Notes under the pieces: generated by a model
The model's input: only the letters and a program-made list of their open reading frames with translations
The model's database searches: none
What the model was told of the DNA's origin: nothing
Translations under genes and position numbers: made by a program
Assembly: GCA_964530555.1 (NCBI GenBank)
Contig: CAZHBD010000008.1
Coordinates: forward strand, 1-25,768
Reading direction: 5' to 3'
Length of the DNA: 25,768 nt
Source of the DNA: CAZHBD01 sp964530555
Lineage (GTDB): Bacteria > Patescibacteriota > Saccharimonadia > Saccharimonadales > AWTP1-31
Part shown: one piece after another, positions 15,485 through 22,868 of the stretch
Layout: the number at the start of each line of letters is the position of its first letter
Position numbering within the stretch: the first letter of the stretch is position 1

Positions 15485-15820
15485 TTGGCAGACACAGTAG
15501 CGTATGGTAGGTTAAGTATTCGAGACTTACACAAGGGAGTAGCGTGGGCAAACGCTCATGATCATGAAACTCTGCTGTTACTGGGAGACATATTCAGCGA
15601 AGGTATGGATGAAGGTGATCGCACTGAGGCGTTCGCCAGAAGGTTGGCGCATTGTGCTGGCCGATCAGCTTTGGGTTTAGTGGGAAGCAACGAGCGGTTA
15701 TATTCATATCATGCGCTGCATAAAGATCGCTTGCGTCGAAACGGTCCGGACTTACAAGCAGCACTTTTGGGGATAGGCGTTTATACAATGGATATCACGA
15801 GAATTCAGATAGTGCGATAG
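15485..15820 (+). CDS. Unknown protein upstream of proS; 5' end uncertain, possible frameshift
   Basis: I recognise no family. From the TTG at 15485, supported by AGGAG at 15475-15479 with a 5-nt gap, it encodes 111 residues, soluble and without obvious catalytic motifs. It includes HDHETLLLLGDIFSEGMDEGD and LGLVGSNERLYSYHALHKD. The same frame stays open back to 15299 and reads like protein from about 15359 (NDENIAWHREVLQTQGWRQ), so the gene may really begin near the promoter. The only well-placed ATG (15357) is in another frame and stops after 22 codons. A one-base indel just after that ATG, real or an assembly error, would join the two. proS follows 21 bp after the stop, so the pair is probably co-transcribed. 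Confidence 0.55.
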   Translation: MADTVAYGRLSIRDLHKGVAWANAHDHETLLLLGDIFSEGMDEGDRTEAFARRLAHCAGRSALGLVGSNERLYSYHALHKDRLRRNGPDLQAALLGIGVYTMDITRIQIVR

Positions 15821-15841
15821 AATAGGAGTAAGGAACAAAAC

Positions 15842-17092
15842 ATGAAAGTATCACAACTGTTTACTAAGACCAGTAAAACCGTGCCTTCTGACGAGGCGGC
15901 AAAAAACGCACAGTTACTCATTAAGGCTGGCTTTGTGCACAAAGAGATGGCAGGAGTTTACAGCTACTTGCCCCTTGGGTTACGAGTGCTCAATAAGATT
16001 GCTGCCATTGTTCGTGAAGAGATGGATGCTATTGGGGCGCAAGAAATTACCATGCCAGCCCTCCAGGTTAAAGAGCGCTATGAGAAAACCAATCGATGGG
16101 ACGACTCAGTGGTCGACAACTGGTTTAAAACGAAGCTGGCTAACGGTACAGAGCTTGGTTTAGGCTTTTCGCACGAAGAAAATCTTTCACCTATTGTCAA
16201 ACAGTACATCAATTCATATAAAGATGTTCCCGTAGCGATATACCAAGTGCAGACCAAGTTTCGCAATGAGCTTCGCTCCAAAAGTGGCTTAATGCGTGGC
16301 CGTGAATTCTTGATGAAAGATATGTATTCTTATGCCGCCACGCAAGAGCAGCACGATGAATTCTACGAACGTGCCAAGCAAGCGTACATGCGCGTCTATG
16401 AGCGGTTGGGCATTGGTGATCGGACATTCATCACCTTTGCAAGCGGTGGTGTATTTAGCAAATTTAGTCATGAGTTCCAGACGCTTTCTGAAGCCGGCGA
16501 AGATACGATATACCTCGATCGAAAAACAAAGCAGGCAATCAATAAAGAAGTCTTTACAGATGATGTTATCGAGCATTTGGGTGTAAAACGGGACGAACTG
16601 GAAGAGGTAAAGGCTATCGAAGTGGGCAATATTTTTAGCCTTGGCACTAAATTTACCGAACCTTTTGAAGTTGAGGTAAGCGATGAAGCCGGCAAGCAGC
16701 ACACATTAATTACGGGGTGTTATGGCATTGGAATTAGTCGCGTTATGGGAACGATCGCCGAACTTTTGAGCGACGATAAGGGCCTTGTTTGGCCCATTGG
16801 CATTGCGCCGGCAGCAGTATATCTTATCCGACTTGGTGATTCCGAAACCGTTGTACAAGCGGCCGAAGAATTATATGACACATTGCAAGAGCAAAATATT
16901 GAGGTGCTCTATGATGATCGTGATGTGCGTGCGGGGGAGAAGTTTGCCGATGCTGATTTACTGGGTATTCCGTATCGTATGGTTGTCAGCGAAAAAACCC
17001 TAGCCACGCAGCAATTTGAGCTGAAAAAACGAACTGAACAAGACACGGTCTTGCTAACTACAGAAGAACTTTTAAAAGTTCTTCAAGGCTAA
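15842..17092 (+). CDS. proS: Prolyl-tRNA synthetase, short form lacking the INS editing domain
   Basis: Class II synthetase that charges tRNA-Pro. The N-terminus VPSDEAAKNAQLLIKAGFV is typical. Motif 1 lies in LPLGLRVLNKIAAIVREEMD. Motif 2 contains KFRNELRSKSGLMRGREFLMKDMYS. Motif 3 is TGCYGIGISRVMGTIAE. The anticodon-binding domain covers about 325-416 with YDDRDVRAGEKFADADLLGIPYR. At 416 residues it is far shorter than the E. coli enzyme (572). Only about 40 residues separate the region after motif 2 from IEVGNIF, so the YbaK-like insertion that clears Ala-tRNA-Pro is missing. TAGGAG and AAGGA precede the ATG. Confidence 0.96.
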   Translation: MKVSQLFTKTSKTVPSDEAAKNAQLLIKAGFVHKEMAGVYSYLPLGLRVLNKIAAIVREEMDAIGAQEITMPALQVKERYEKTNRWDDSVVDNWFKTKLANGTELGLGFSHEENLSPIVKQYINSYKDVPVAIYQVQTKFRNELRSKSGLMRGREFLMKDMYSYAATQEQHDEFYERAKQAYMRVYERLGIGDRTFITFASGGVFSKFSHEFQTLSEAGEDTIYLDRKTKQAINKEVFTDDVIEHLGVKRDELEEVKAIEVGNIFSLGTKFTEPFEVEVSDEAGKQHTLITGCYGIGISRVMGTIAELLSDDKGLVWPIGIAPAAVYLIRLGDSETVVQAAEELYDTLQEQNIEVLYDDRDVRAGEKFADADLLGIPYRMVVSEKTLATQQFELKKRTEQDTVLLTTEELLKVLQG

Positions 17093-17100
17093 ACAAAGTC

Positions 17101-17109
17101 TGCTATAAT
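17101..17109 (+). promoter_or_regulatory. Extended -10 promoter of greA
   Basis: TGC plus TATAAT (17104-17109) begins 9 bp after the proS stop. The predicted start near 17116 gives a leader of about 54 nt containing AAGGAG (17153-17158), 11 nt before the ATG. Confidence 0.6.
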
Positions 17110-17169
17110 AACCCGGATCCAATAATTCTGTCTGAAATTTGAAACAAGCAATAAGGAGTTCGGTGTACT

Positions 17170-17631
17170 ATGAAGAAGCAATTTTATCTAACTAAAGAGG
17201 GAGTTGAAGAACTTCGGGCGGAGCTAGATGAACTAATCGCGCAGCGCGGACCAATTGCTGAGCGCATCAAGACGGCACGCGAGTTTGGTGATCTGAGTGA
17301 AAATGCTGAGTATAGTTCAGCTCGCCAAGAGCAGGAACGAGTTGAAGCACGTATCACCGAGATCGAGCATATTCTTCAAAATGTGGAGGTTATCAAGAAG
17401 CCTCGAGGTGACAGTAAGGTGCAGCTGGGCTCTTGCGTTAAACTCAAGAGCAAGGGTGGCAAGACTAAAGAGTTTCAGGTAGTTGGTACGGTCGAAGCAG
17501 ACCCGTTAAACGGAAAAATTTCAGACGAATCGCCAATCGGCCAAGCCCTACTTGGTAAGAAAGAGGGCGAGGATGTTGAGATTGTTACTCCTGCCGACAC
17601 CACTGTGTATAAAATTGTTGATATTTCCTAG
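17170..17631 (+). CDS. greA: Transcription elongation factor GreA
   Basis: Rescues backtracked RNA polymerase by stimulating transcript cleavage through the secondary channel. An N-terminal antiparallel coiled coil (about 1-75) carries the acidic tip in EFGDLSENAEYSSA, with Asp41 and Glu44. The C-terminal FKBP-like domain ends with ISDESPIGQALLGKKEGEDVEI. At 153 residues it is close to the E. coli protein (158). It has its own promoter and a Shine-Dalgarno leader. lysK follows 33 bp after its stop but with a separate -10. Confidence 0.96.
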   Translation: MKKQFYLTKEGVEELRAELDELIAQRGPIAERIKTAREFGDLSENAEYSSARQEQERVEARITEIEHILQNVEVIKKPRGDSKVQLGSCVKLKSKGGKTKEFQVVGTVEADPLNGKISDESPIGQALLGKKEGEDVEIVTPADTTVYKIVDIS

Positions 17632-17651
17632 CCCTCCAGGGGTGAATAAGG

Positions 17652-17657
17652 TAGAAT
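17652..17657 (+). promoter_or_regulatory. -10 element of lysK (leaderless type)
   Basis: TAGAAT lies 7 nt before the lysK ATG in the 33-bp gap after greA. There is no Shine-Dalgarno in that gap, and no clear -35 at 17 bp. Confidence 0.45.
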
Positions 17658-17664
17658 GTAAGCC

Positions 17665-19200
17665 ATGTATTGGCTGAATTCAGTTGCCGATGTAATCGAG
17701 CAGCAACATCCTGACGGTGATCTGATTGTCTCGTCTGGTGTTTCGCCTTCGGGTAAATATCATGTAGGTACGTTGCGCGAAGTGCTGACCGCTGACGCAG
17801 TGCTGATGGTGCTACGACGTCGAGGACGCAAGGTGCGGCATATCCATTTTGTGGACGATCTTGATGGACTACGGAAAGTTCCCGCTGGCGTACCGGAGGA
17901 GTTTTCGCAGTATTTAGGCAAACCGGTCTGTGATGTGCCATCACCAGGTCCGGATGCCGATTCGTATGCGGACTATTACCTCGAGGATTTCATTAGTAAC
18001 GTTGAAACGCTCGGTATAGACATGGAAGCTGTCAGGAGTCACAAGAAGTATCGTGCTGGCTACTTCGTGCCGTCAATTGAAAAAGCTCTTGAACAGATCG
18101 CCGAAATACGTGCTTGTCTTGAAGAAGTCTCGGGTCGAAAGCTCGGTGAAGAATGGTCACCGATCCAGGTGAACATTGACGGCTATCTCAAGAAGCGACC
18201 TTTTGTGCGTATAGATACACAGGCCAAACGTCTTACGTACCTTGACGCCGATAACAACGAACAATCAGTCCGTTACGATACTGGTGAGGTGAAACTCGAC
18301 TGGCGCATTGATTGGCCAGCCCGATGGTGGCAGCTTGGAGTGAGTGTTGAGCCGTTTGGTCGCGACCATGCTACGAAGGGTGGCAGTTACGATACCGGTA
18401 AGGCGATTGTAGAGCGTGCTTTTGGTGGCACGGCACCAATCCCAGTCCCATACCAGTTTATTAATAGGGCAGGTGAGACCAAGAAGATGAGCAAGAGTGC
18501 CGGAAACACGGTCACTATTTCCGAATTGCTCGAGGTATTGCCCCCGGAGATTGTACGGTATTTTGTGCTGCGTTACGCACCAGATAAACAGCTAAGTTTT
18601 GATCAAACCGATGGCATCGTCCGACTCATTGATGAGTATGCTGAACTCTTGGCAAAGTCTAACAAAACAGAGGATGACGAGTTGCTTATCCATGTTTGTT
18701 CCAGCACGCTGAAAAGCAATACCATCAGCAATGTACCATTTTCGCATTTGGTCGCAAGTTATCAGGCTGCACTGCGTGATTCTCAAAAGACTCTGGAAAT
18801 CATCAGTCGTACTGAACATGAGGTGTTAGCTCGGAACCAGTCTGAAATTATCACTGCAGAGCTAAGATATATTCATAACTGGCTGGATAAATGGGCATCA
18901 GATGATGTTAAGTTTAGCTTGGCTCAAGACTTATTACCAACACAAGATTTTTCTCAGGCACAGAAAGATTTCTTGGTTGCGCTCGGTGATAAGGTTGTAC
19001 ACGCTCCGTCTGAGGCAGATGGTGTATGGTTTCATAAGGCAATTTATGATCTCAAAGATAGTTCTGGGCTTGAGCCAAAAGAACTCTTTGCCACTTTATA
19101 TCAGACATTAATCGGCAAAGACTCAGGCCCTCGGGCTGGATACTTCTTGAGCATTCTCCCGCGTGACTGGCTAATCAAGCGTTTGACACTCAAAGCCTAA
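17665..19200 (+). CDS. lysK: Class I lysyl-tRNA synthetase (archaeal type)
   Basis: Charges tRNA-Lys using a Rossmann fold unrelated to the class II LysRS of most bacteria. SSGVSPSGKYHVGTLRE (about 23-39) carries the HIGH-like motif HVGT at 33-36. KMSKS lies at 274-278 in KKMSKSAGNTVTI. EPFGRDHATKGGSYDTGK is a class I LysRS block. The C-terminal half is a helical anticodon-binding domain. The 511 residues fit the family. Class I LysRS is the rule in archaea and scattered in bacteria (spirochaetes, some alphaproteobacteria, many CPR). The message is probably leaderless. Confidence 0.93.
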   Translation: MYWLNSVADVIEQQHPDGDLIVSSGVSPSGKYHVGTLREVLTADAVLMVLRRRGRKVRHIHFVDDLDGLRKVPAGVPEEFSQYLGKPVCDVPSPGPDADSYADYYLEDFISNVETLGIDMEAVRSHKKYRAGYFVPSIEKALEQIAEIRACLEEVSGRKLGEEWSPIQVNIDGYLKKRPFVRIDTQAKRLTYLDADNNEQSVRYDTGEVKLDWRIDWPARWWQLGVSVEPFGRDHATKGGSYDTGKAIVERAFGGTAPIPVPYQFINRAGETKKMSKSAGNTVTISELLEVLPPEIVRYFVLRYAPDKQLSFDQTDGIVRLIDEYAELLAKSNKTEDDELLIHVCSSTLKSNTISNVPFSHLVASYQAALRDSQKTLEIISRTEHEVLARNQSEIITAELRYIHNWLDKWASDDVKFSLAQDLLPTQDFSQAQKDFLVALGDKVVHAPSEADGVWFHKAIYDLKDSSGLEPKELFATLYQTLIGKDSGPRAGYFLSILPRDWLIKRLTLKA

Positions 19201-19221
19201 GTAGATTGCCCCGCCACCTGG

Positions 19222-19227
19222 TATACT
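19222..19227 (+). promoter_or_regulatory. -10 element of the ABC exporter-DUF427-msrA operon
   Basis: TATACT lies 7 nt before the ATG at 19235 and 1 nt before an in-frame GTG at 19229. The spacing identifies the ATG as the start. No Shine-Dalgarno is present. Confidence 0.5.
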
Positions 19228-19234
19228 GGTGACA

Positions 19235-19936
19235 ATGATAGAAGTTAAACAAGTTACCAAAATTTACGGCAAAAAGGACAGTGCCTTCAATGCGTTAACT
19301 GACATAAACCTTTCGATAAAAGACGGTGCTACGGTAGCAATCATTGGTAAGAGCGGCTCGGGCAAATCCACTCTCATGCATATCATGAGTGGGCTTGATC
19401 ATCCGACCAGCGGGCATGTTGTCGTCGGTAAATCGGTCTTGCAAGAAATGACTACCAAACAAATAGATGCTTTCCGAGCTCGCGAGATGAGTTTTATCTT
19501 CCAGGCGTTTTTTGTGGAGGGGACACAGACATGCTACCAGAATGTAATGCTACCACTTGAAATTGCCGAAGTCAGCCGGCGAGATCGTAAACAAAAAGTT
19601 ATGGAAGCGCTGGAGGCGGTGGAGCTTGCCGACAAGGCATCGAGTAAGGCTATGAATCTGTCTGGTGGGCAAAAACAGCGCCTCGCTATTGCGCGAGCCA
19701 TTGTTAATAAACCACAGCTTATTTTTGCCGATGAACCCACCGGCAATCTTGATAGCGCAACGGGTGAAAAAATCATCAAACTGCTATTCGAGCAAAATCG
19801 CACACTAGGAAGCACCTTAATAATTGTAACGCACGACGAAGAGCTAGCCTCTCGCTGCCAGATACAGATAGAGCTTAAAGACGGTGAGATTCAGAAAATA
19901 CATGGCCGTCAAGTAGCTCGAAGGGGTGTGAAATAA
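19235..19936 (+). CDS. ABC transporter ATP-binding protein, MacB/LolD-like
   Basis: Nucleotide-binding subunit of a type VII (mechanotransmission) ABC system. Walker A is GKSGSGKST (38-46). The Q-loop glutamine is at about 90 in FIFQ. The signature is LSGGQKQR at 142-149. Walker B is LIFADEPTG (162-170), followed by the D-loop NLDS and the switch His200 in VTHDE. At 233 residues it is the normal length. The stretch after the Q-loop (AFFVEGTQTCYQNV) replaces the usual LLPRLTALENV. The start was set at the ATG by -10 spacing. Its stop overlaps the permease start (TAATG), so the two are made together. Substrate unknown. Confidence 0.92.
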   Translation: MIEVKQVTKIYGKKDSAFNALTDINLSIKDGATVAIIGKSGSGKSTLMHIMSGLDHPTSGHVVVGKSVLQEMTTKQIDAFRAREMSFIFQAFFVEGTQTCYQNVMLPLEIAEVSRRDRKQKVMEALEAVELADKASSKAMNLSGGQKQRLAIARAIVNKPQLIFADEPTGNLDSATGEKIIKLLFEQNRTLGSTLIIVTHDEELASRCQIQIELKDGEIQKIHGRQVARRGVK

Positions 19937-21315
19937 TGCAGATACAGGACACCATTCGTCGCAGTGGACGCAGTTTGAAGAATGCGAAGTTACGGACAAT
20001 CCTGACGTCACTGGCAATTGCAGTCGGTGGCTTTACATTGACTCTTACTCTGGCAGCCGGCAATGGGATTCGGGCCTACACCGACAAACTAGTAGCTAGT
20101 AACTTTGACCCGGCTGAGCTTATTGTCGGTCGTGATAAGGAAATAGCCAACAATGGCACGCCTTCGGCAGAGCCTCAGGAATACGACGAGTCAGTGTCTT
20201 CTTTGTCGGTAGGCGCGCAAGGGAACAGTCTGCAGATAAAACAGGTAACACAGAATGATATTGATGAGCTTCGTAAACTGCCATATGTTGAACAAGTCCG
20301 CGAGCTCTACCAGCTAACGGCACGCTACGTAACTCGTGATAACCAAAAACGCTACACCGTAACCATCGAGGCCTATAATCCAGCGCAAAAACCCGAAGTT
20401 AAGGTTGGTTCAGTGCCTAGTGGAAACGTTAATATTAGTCATGGTCAGGCGACACTTCCAGAGAACTATATAAAAGTTCTGGGTTTTAAGAGCGATGCTG
20501 ATGCTCTCGGCAAGACGATTCGAATAAATTTGCAACAACCCTTTGTGGGCGCCTCTCCTGAGCAGACGCTCCAAGCTATCCGTAGTGGGGCAGACTTAAA
20601 ATCGCTACAGCCTCAAACCAAAATCTATGAATTCAAGATTGTGGCAGTAACTAAAAAAGCTGCAACCAATATCGGCATTGGCGCCTTACCGGTGTTAATT
20701 TCGGACATCGATGCCAAAGAGATCTATGACTTTACGACTAAAGGAACGCCAAATTATGGCAAATACACTTATGTGTATTTGCGTGTGAAGGACGGAACCG
20801 ACACAGCAAAACTCCAAGCAGCCCAGAATGATCTCAAAGCAAGAAAATATTATACCCAGAGTAGTAAGGATATTCAGAAGTCCATAACCCAAATTGTAAA
20901 CATTCTTCAAGGTTTGGTGGGCGTCTTTGGCCTCATCACCTTAATTGCCTCGATTTTTGGAATTGTAAACACGCAGTATATTAGTGTGCTCGAGCGGACG
21001 CGAGAAATCGGTTTGATGAAAGCATTGGGCATGCGAGGTCGTGATCTGCGTCGACTCTTTATGCTAGAAGCTGGCTGGATTGGCTTTTTGGGTGGTCTCA
21101 TTGGTACTGCCATAGCTCTGCTCGCAGGCATACCCCTAAATCCTTGGGTAAGTAAGAAGCTGGACCTGGGTGCTGGAAATAACCTACTGATTTTCCGGCC
21201 AGTTCAGATGATAGTCTTGATCGCGGTCCTGGTGCTGGTGGCAATGATTGCTGGCTATATGCCAGCGCGAAAGGCCGCTAAGCTAGACCCAATAGAAGCA
21301 TTAAGAACGGAGTAA
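19936..21315 (+). CDS. ABC transporter permease, MacB/FtsX type
   Basis: Membrane subunit partnering the ATPase just upstream. One N-terminal membrane segment (about 22-45, LTSLAIAVGGFTLTLTLAAG) is followed by a large extracytoplasmic MacB_PCD-like domain (about 50-310). Three C-terminal membrane segments (about 322-350, 375-400, 415-440) form the FtsX domain. TREIGLMKALGMRGRDLRRLF is the coupling segment, and the protein ends with the typical ARKAAKLDPIEALRTE. At 459 residues it is slightly larger than the LolC/E type. With no outer membrane, export of peptides or lipoproteins or envelope signalling is more likely than a tripartite efflux pump; that is inference. Confidence 0.9.
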   Translation: MQIQDTIRRSGRSLKNAKLRTILTSLAIAVGGFTLTLTLAAGNGIRAYTDKLVASNFDPAELIVGRDKEIANNGTPSAEPQEYDESVSSLSVGAQGNSLQIKQVTQNDIDELRKLPYVEQVRELYQLTARYVTRDNQKRYTVTIEAYNPAQKPEVKVGSVPSGNVNISHGQATLPENYIKVLGFKSDADALGKTIRINLQQPFVGASPEQTLQAIRSGADLKSLQPQTKIYEFKIVAVTKKAATNIGIGALPVLISDIDAKEIYDFTTKGTPNYGKYTYVYLRVKDGTDTAKLQAAQNDLKARKYYTQSSKDIQKSITQIVNILQGLVGVFGLITLIASIFGIVNTQYISVLERTREIGLMKALGMRGRDLRRLFMLEAGWIGFLGGLIGTAIALLAGIPLNPWVSKKLDLGAGNNLLIFRPVQMIVLIAVLVLVAMIAGYMPARKAAKLDPIEALRTE

Positions 21316-21317
21316 CT

Positions 21318-21620
21318 ATGAAAGCGATTTGGAGCGGACAAACTATTGCAGAAGCAGACAAAGACGATCTTATCTATATCGAGCAAAATTGGTATTTTCC
21401 GCCTAACTCGATTAGGAAGGAATTCTTGCAAAAAAGCAATACTCCTTACACGTGCCCATGGAAAGGTGAATGCCAGTATTTTAACGTGGTTTCTGGTGAT
21501 TCGGTCAGTCAAGATAGCGCCTGGAGCTATCCAGAGCCGAAGCAATCAGCTATCGAGAAAGTAAAAAAAGATTTTAGTAACTACGTCGCGTTCTGGCGTG
21601 ATGTGCAAGTGGTAGAGTAG
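21318..21620 (+). CDS. DUF427 domain protein
   Basis: Small soluble protein of the DUF427 family, whose biochemical role is not established. The family pattern is clear: KAIWSGQTIAEAD at the start, then YFPPNSIRKEFL, TPYTCPWKGECQYFNVV, DSAWSYPEPKQSA and NYVAFWRDVQVV at the end. The 100 residues are one complete domain. It starts 2 bp after the permease stop with CGGAG upstream, and its TAG stop overlaps the GTG start of msrA by one base. The coupling to MsrA suggests a shared role, perhaps in redox or stress response; this is positional inference. Confidence 0.88.
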   Translation: MKAIWSGQTIAEADKDDLIYIEQNWYFPPNSIRKEFLQKSNTPYTCPWKGECQYFNVVSGDSVSQDSAWSYPEPKQSAIEKVKKDFSNYVAFWRDVQVVE

Positions 21621-22144
21621 TGACTGTTATAACACTCGGCGGCGGTTGTTTCTGGTGCCTCGATGCGGCGTATCGTTTGGTTAAGGGAGTTACCAAGGTG
21701 ACCTCAGGTTATGCAGGCGGACAGGTGGATGGCCCTGATTATTATGCTGTTGCAACCGGAACAACCGGCCACGCCGAAGTTGTGCAGCTTGAATATAACC
21801 CAGAACAGATTAGTTTAGCAGAAATTCTAGACATCTTTTGGGCGGTGCATGATCCGACAACGCCGAACCGACAGGGTAACGATGTAGGAAGTCAGTACCG
21901 TTCGATTATTTTGTATTCCGATCAAAAACAAGTAGCAGTCATTCAGCAATCTTTGCAGCGGGCACAAAAGCTATGGCCAGACCCTATCGTGACCGAGGTT
22001 AAGCTCCTGGATCGGTTTTATGCAGCCGAGACCGAGCATCAGCAGTATTTTGAAAAGCACCCCGAACAAGCTTACTGCCAAGTAATCATCAACCCCAAAC
22101 TCAAAAAACTGCGTGAGAAGTTTGCTCAGAAGCTCAAGACTTAA
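21620..22144 (+). CDS. msrA: Peptide methionine-S-sulfoxide reductase MsrA
   Basis: Repairs the S-epimer of methionine sulfoxide in oxidised proteins. The catalytic box GGGCFWCLDAAY puts the nucleophile at Cys10, with Cys13 nearby. GYAGG, TGHAEVVQLEYNP and HDPTTPNRQGNDVGSQYRS follow. A resolving cysteine at about 153 lies in AYCQVIINPKL. At 174 residues it is a single-domain form with no fused MsrB and no signal peptide, so it is cytoplasmic. The GTG start overlaps the DUF427 stop (TAGTG). It is the last gene of the ABC-DUF427-msrA unit and shares TTAA at its end with the convergent sortase. Confidence 0.96.
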   Translation: MTVITLGGGCFWCLDAAYRLVKGVTKVTSGYAGGQVDGPDYYAVATGTTGHAEVVQLEYNPEQISLAEILDIFWAVHDPTTPNRQGNDVGSQYRSIILYSDQKQVAVIQQSLQRAQKLWPDPIVTEVKLLDRFYAAETEHQQYFEKHPEQAYCQVIINPKLKKLREKFAQKLKT

Positions 22145-22812
22145 CGAATTTGCTTAGCTTCTATGACGAACCGTTTAGCAGTACTACCAAGCGGGTAGCA
22201 GGTATACATTGTTAATTTGTATGGGACTGCAGGATCTGGGTCACGAACATCGGTTTGGGTTGGAAGTACAGTGCGAGTAGCATAGACTTCGTATTCGTAC
22301 ATACCTCCATTCCAACCAAGGTATATTTTGTTGCCTGACTGTAGTTCGGGCAGGTTGTAGAAGTAGCCTCCGTTGGTGGCAGTATATAAAAATCGGTGTC
22401 CGGCAATCACTATGTTCCCTGGTTTAGTAGGATTTGCGCTCGGAGTCTCGTGCCAAACGCCTTGGTTTTTACCGATCACATTAATATCACTTCCTTCGAT
22501 TAGCTGGGCATTAACACCTATTGCGGGTAAGATGAGACGATTGCTGCGGTTGGCATTTTCATCCTTACTTGAACCCATTTCTCGGGTTGTCGCCGCTGCG
22601 GTTTTATAAGGTGCATCATCAAGAACATGCCTATGAAACAGAAAACTGAGGTGGGGTAGATAAGGAAAGGCTAAGAGTCCAAGACTTGTCAGACAGACAG
22701 CCGAAAAAAATAGCATCAGCAGCTTGGCACGCCAGCTGCGTCGCGGTCGAGGAATTGCCTTTGAGCCAAGCAAATTTCGTTTAGGAGTCTCATTGTGCTT
22801 CCATCGTTTCAT
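22141..22812 (-). CDS. Sortase family transpeptidase
   Basis: Cysteine transpeptidase that joins sorted surface proteins to the cell wall or pilus subunits to one another, in monoderm bacteria. A basic N-terminus leads into one membrane anchor (about 31-53). The sortase domain (about 90-223) has His139 in IAGHRF, Cys205 in LTMYTCYP and Arg214 in AKRFVIEA, the full catalytic set. From the ATG at 22812 it is 223 residues. An upstream in-frame ATG at 22818 is only 4 nt from the -10 and would probably lie outside the transcript. The class is not certain; the TCYP box is closest to the class D/E type. No LPXTG-type substrate is encoded in this window. Confidence 0.92.
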   Translation of the reverse strand: MKRWKHNETPKRNLLGSKAIPRPRRSWRAKLLMLFFSAVCLTSLGLLAFPYLPHLSFLFHRHVLDDAPYKTAAATTREMGSSKDENANRSNRLILPAIGVNAQLIEGSDINVIGKNQGVWHETPSANPTKPGNIVIAGHRFLYTATNGGYFYNLPELQSGNKIYLGWNGGMYEYEVYATRTVLPTQTDVRDPDPAVPYKLTMYTCYPLGSTAKRFVIEAKQIR

Positions 22813-22822
22813 AAGCATAATA

Positions 22823-22828
22823 ATTATA
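22823..22828 (-). promoter_or_regulatory. -10 element of the sortase gene (leaderless type)
   Basis: TATAAT on the minus strand ends 10 nt before the ATG at 22812. It shares a 56-bp intergenic space with the divergent heliorhodopsin promoter, so the -35 zones of the two promoters overlap each other's spacers. Confidence 0.55.
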
Positions 22829-22853
22829 GCTTATGAACGTGAATATTGCGGTG

Positions 22854-22862
22854 TGCTACAAT
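22854..22862 (+). promoter_or_regulatory. Extended -10 promoter of the heliorhodopsin gene (leaderless)
   Basis: TGC plus TACAAT (22857-22862) is followed after exactly 6 nt by the ATG at 22869, so the first transcribed base should be the A of the start codon. Confidence 0.6.
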
Positions 22863-22868
22863 GCAGAT

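Noticed and set aside
22833..22868. Heliorhodopsin start at the upstream ATG 22833
   Set aside because: It precedes the -10 hexamer, and its 12 extra residues do not resemble the family N-terminus.
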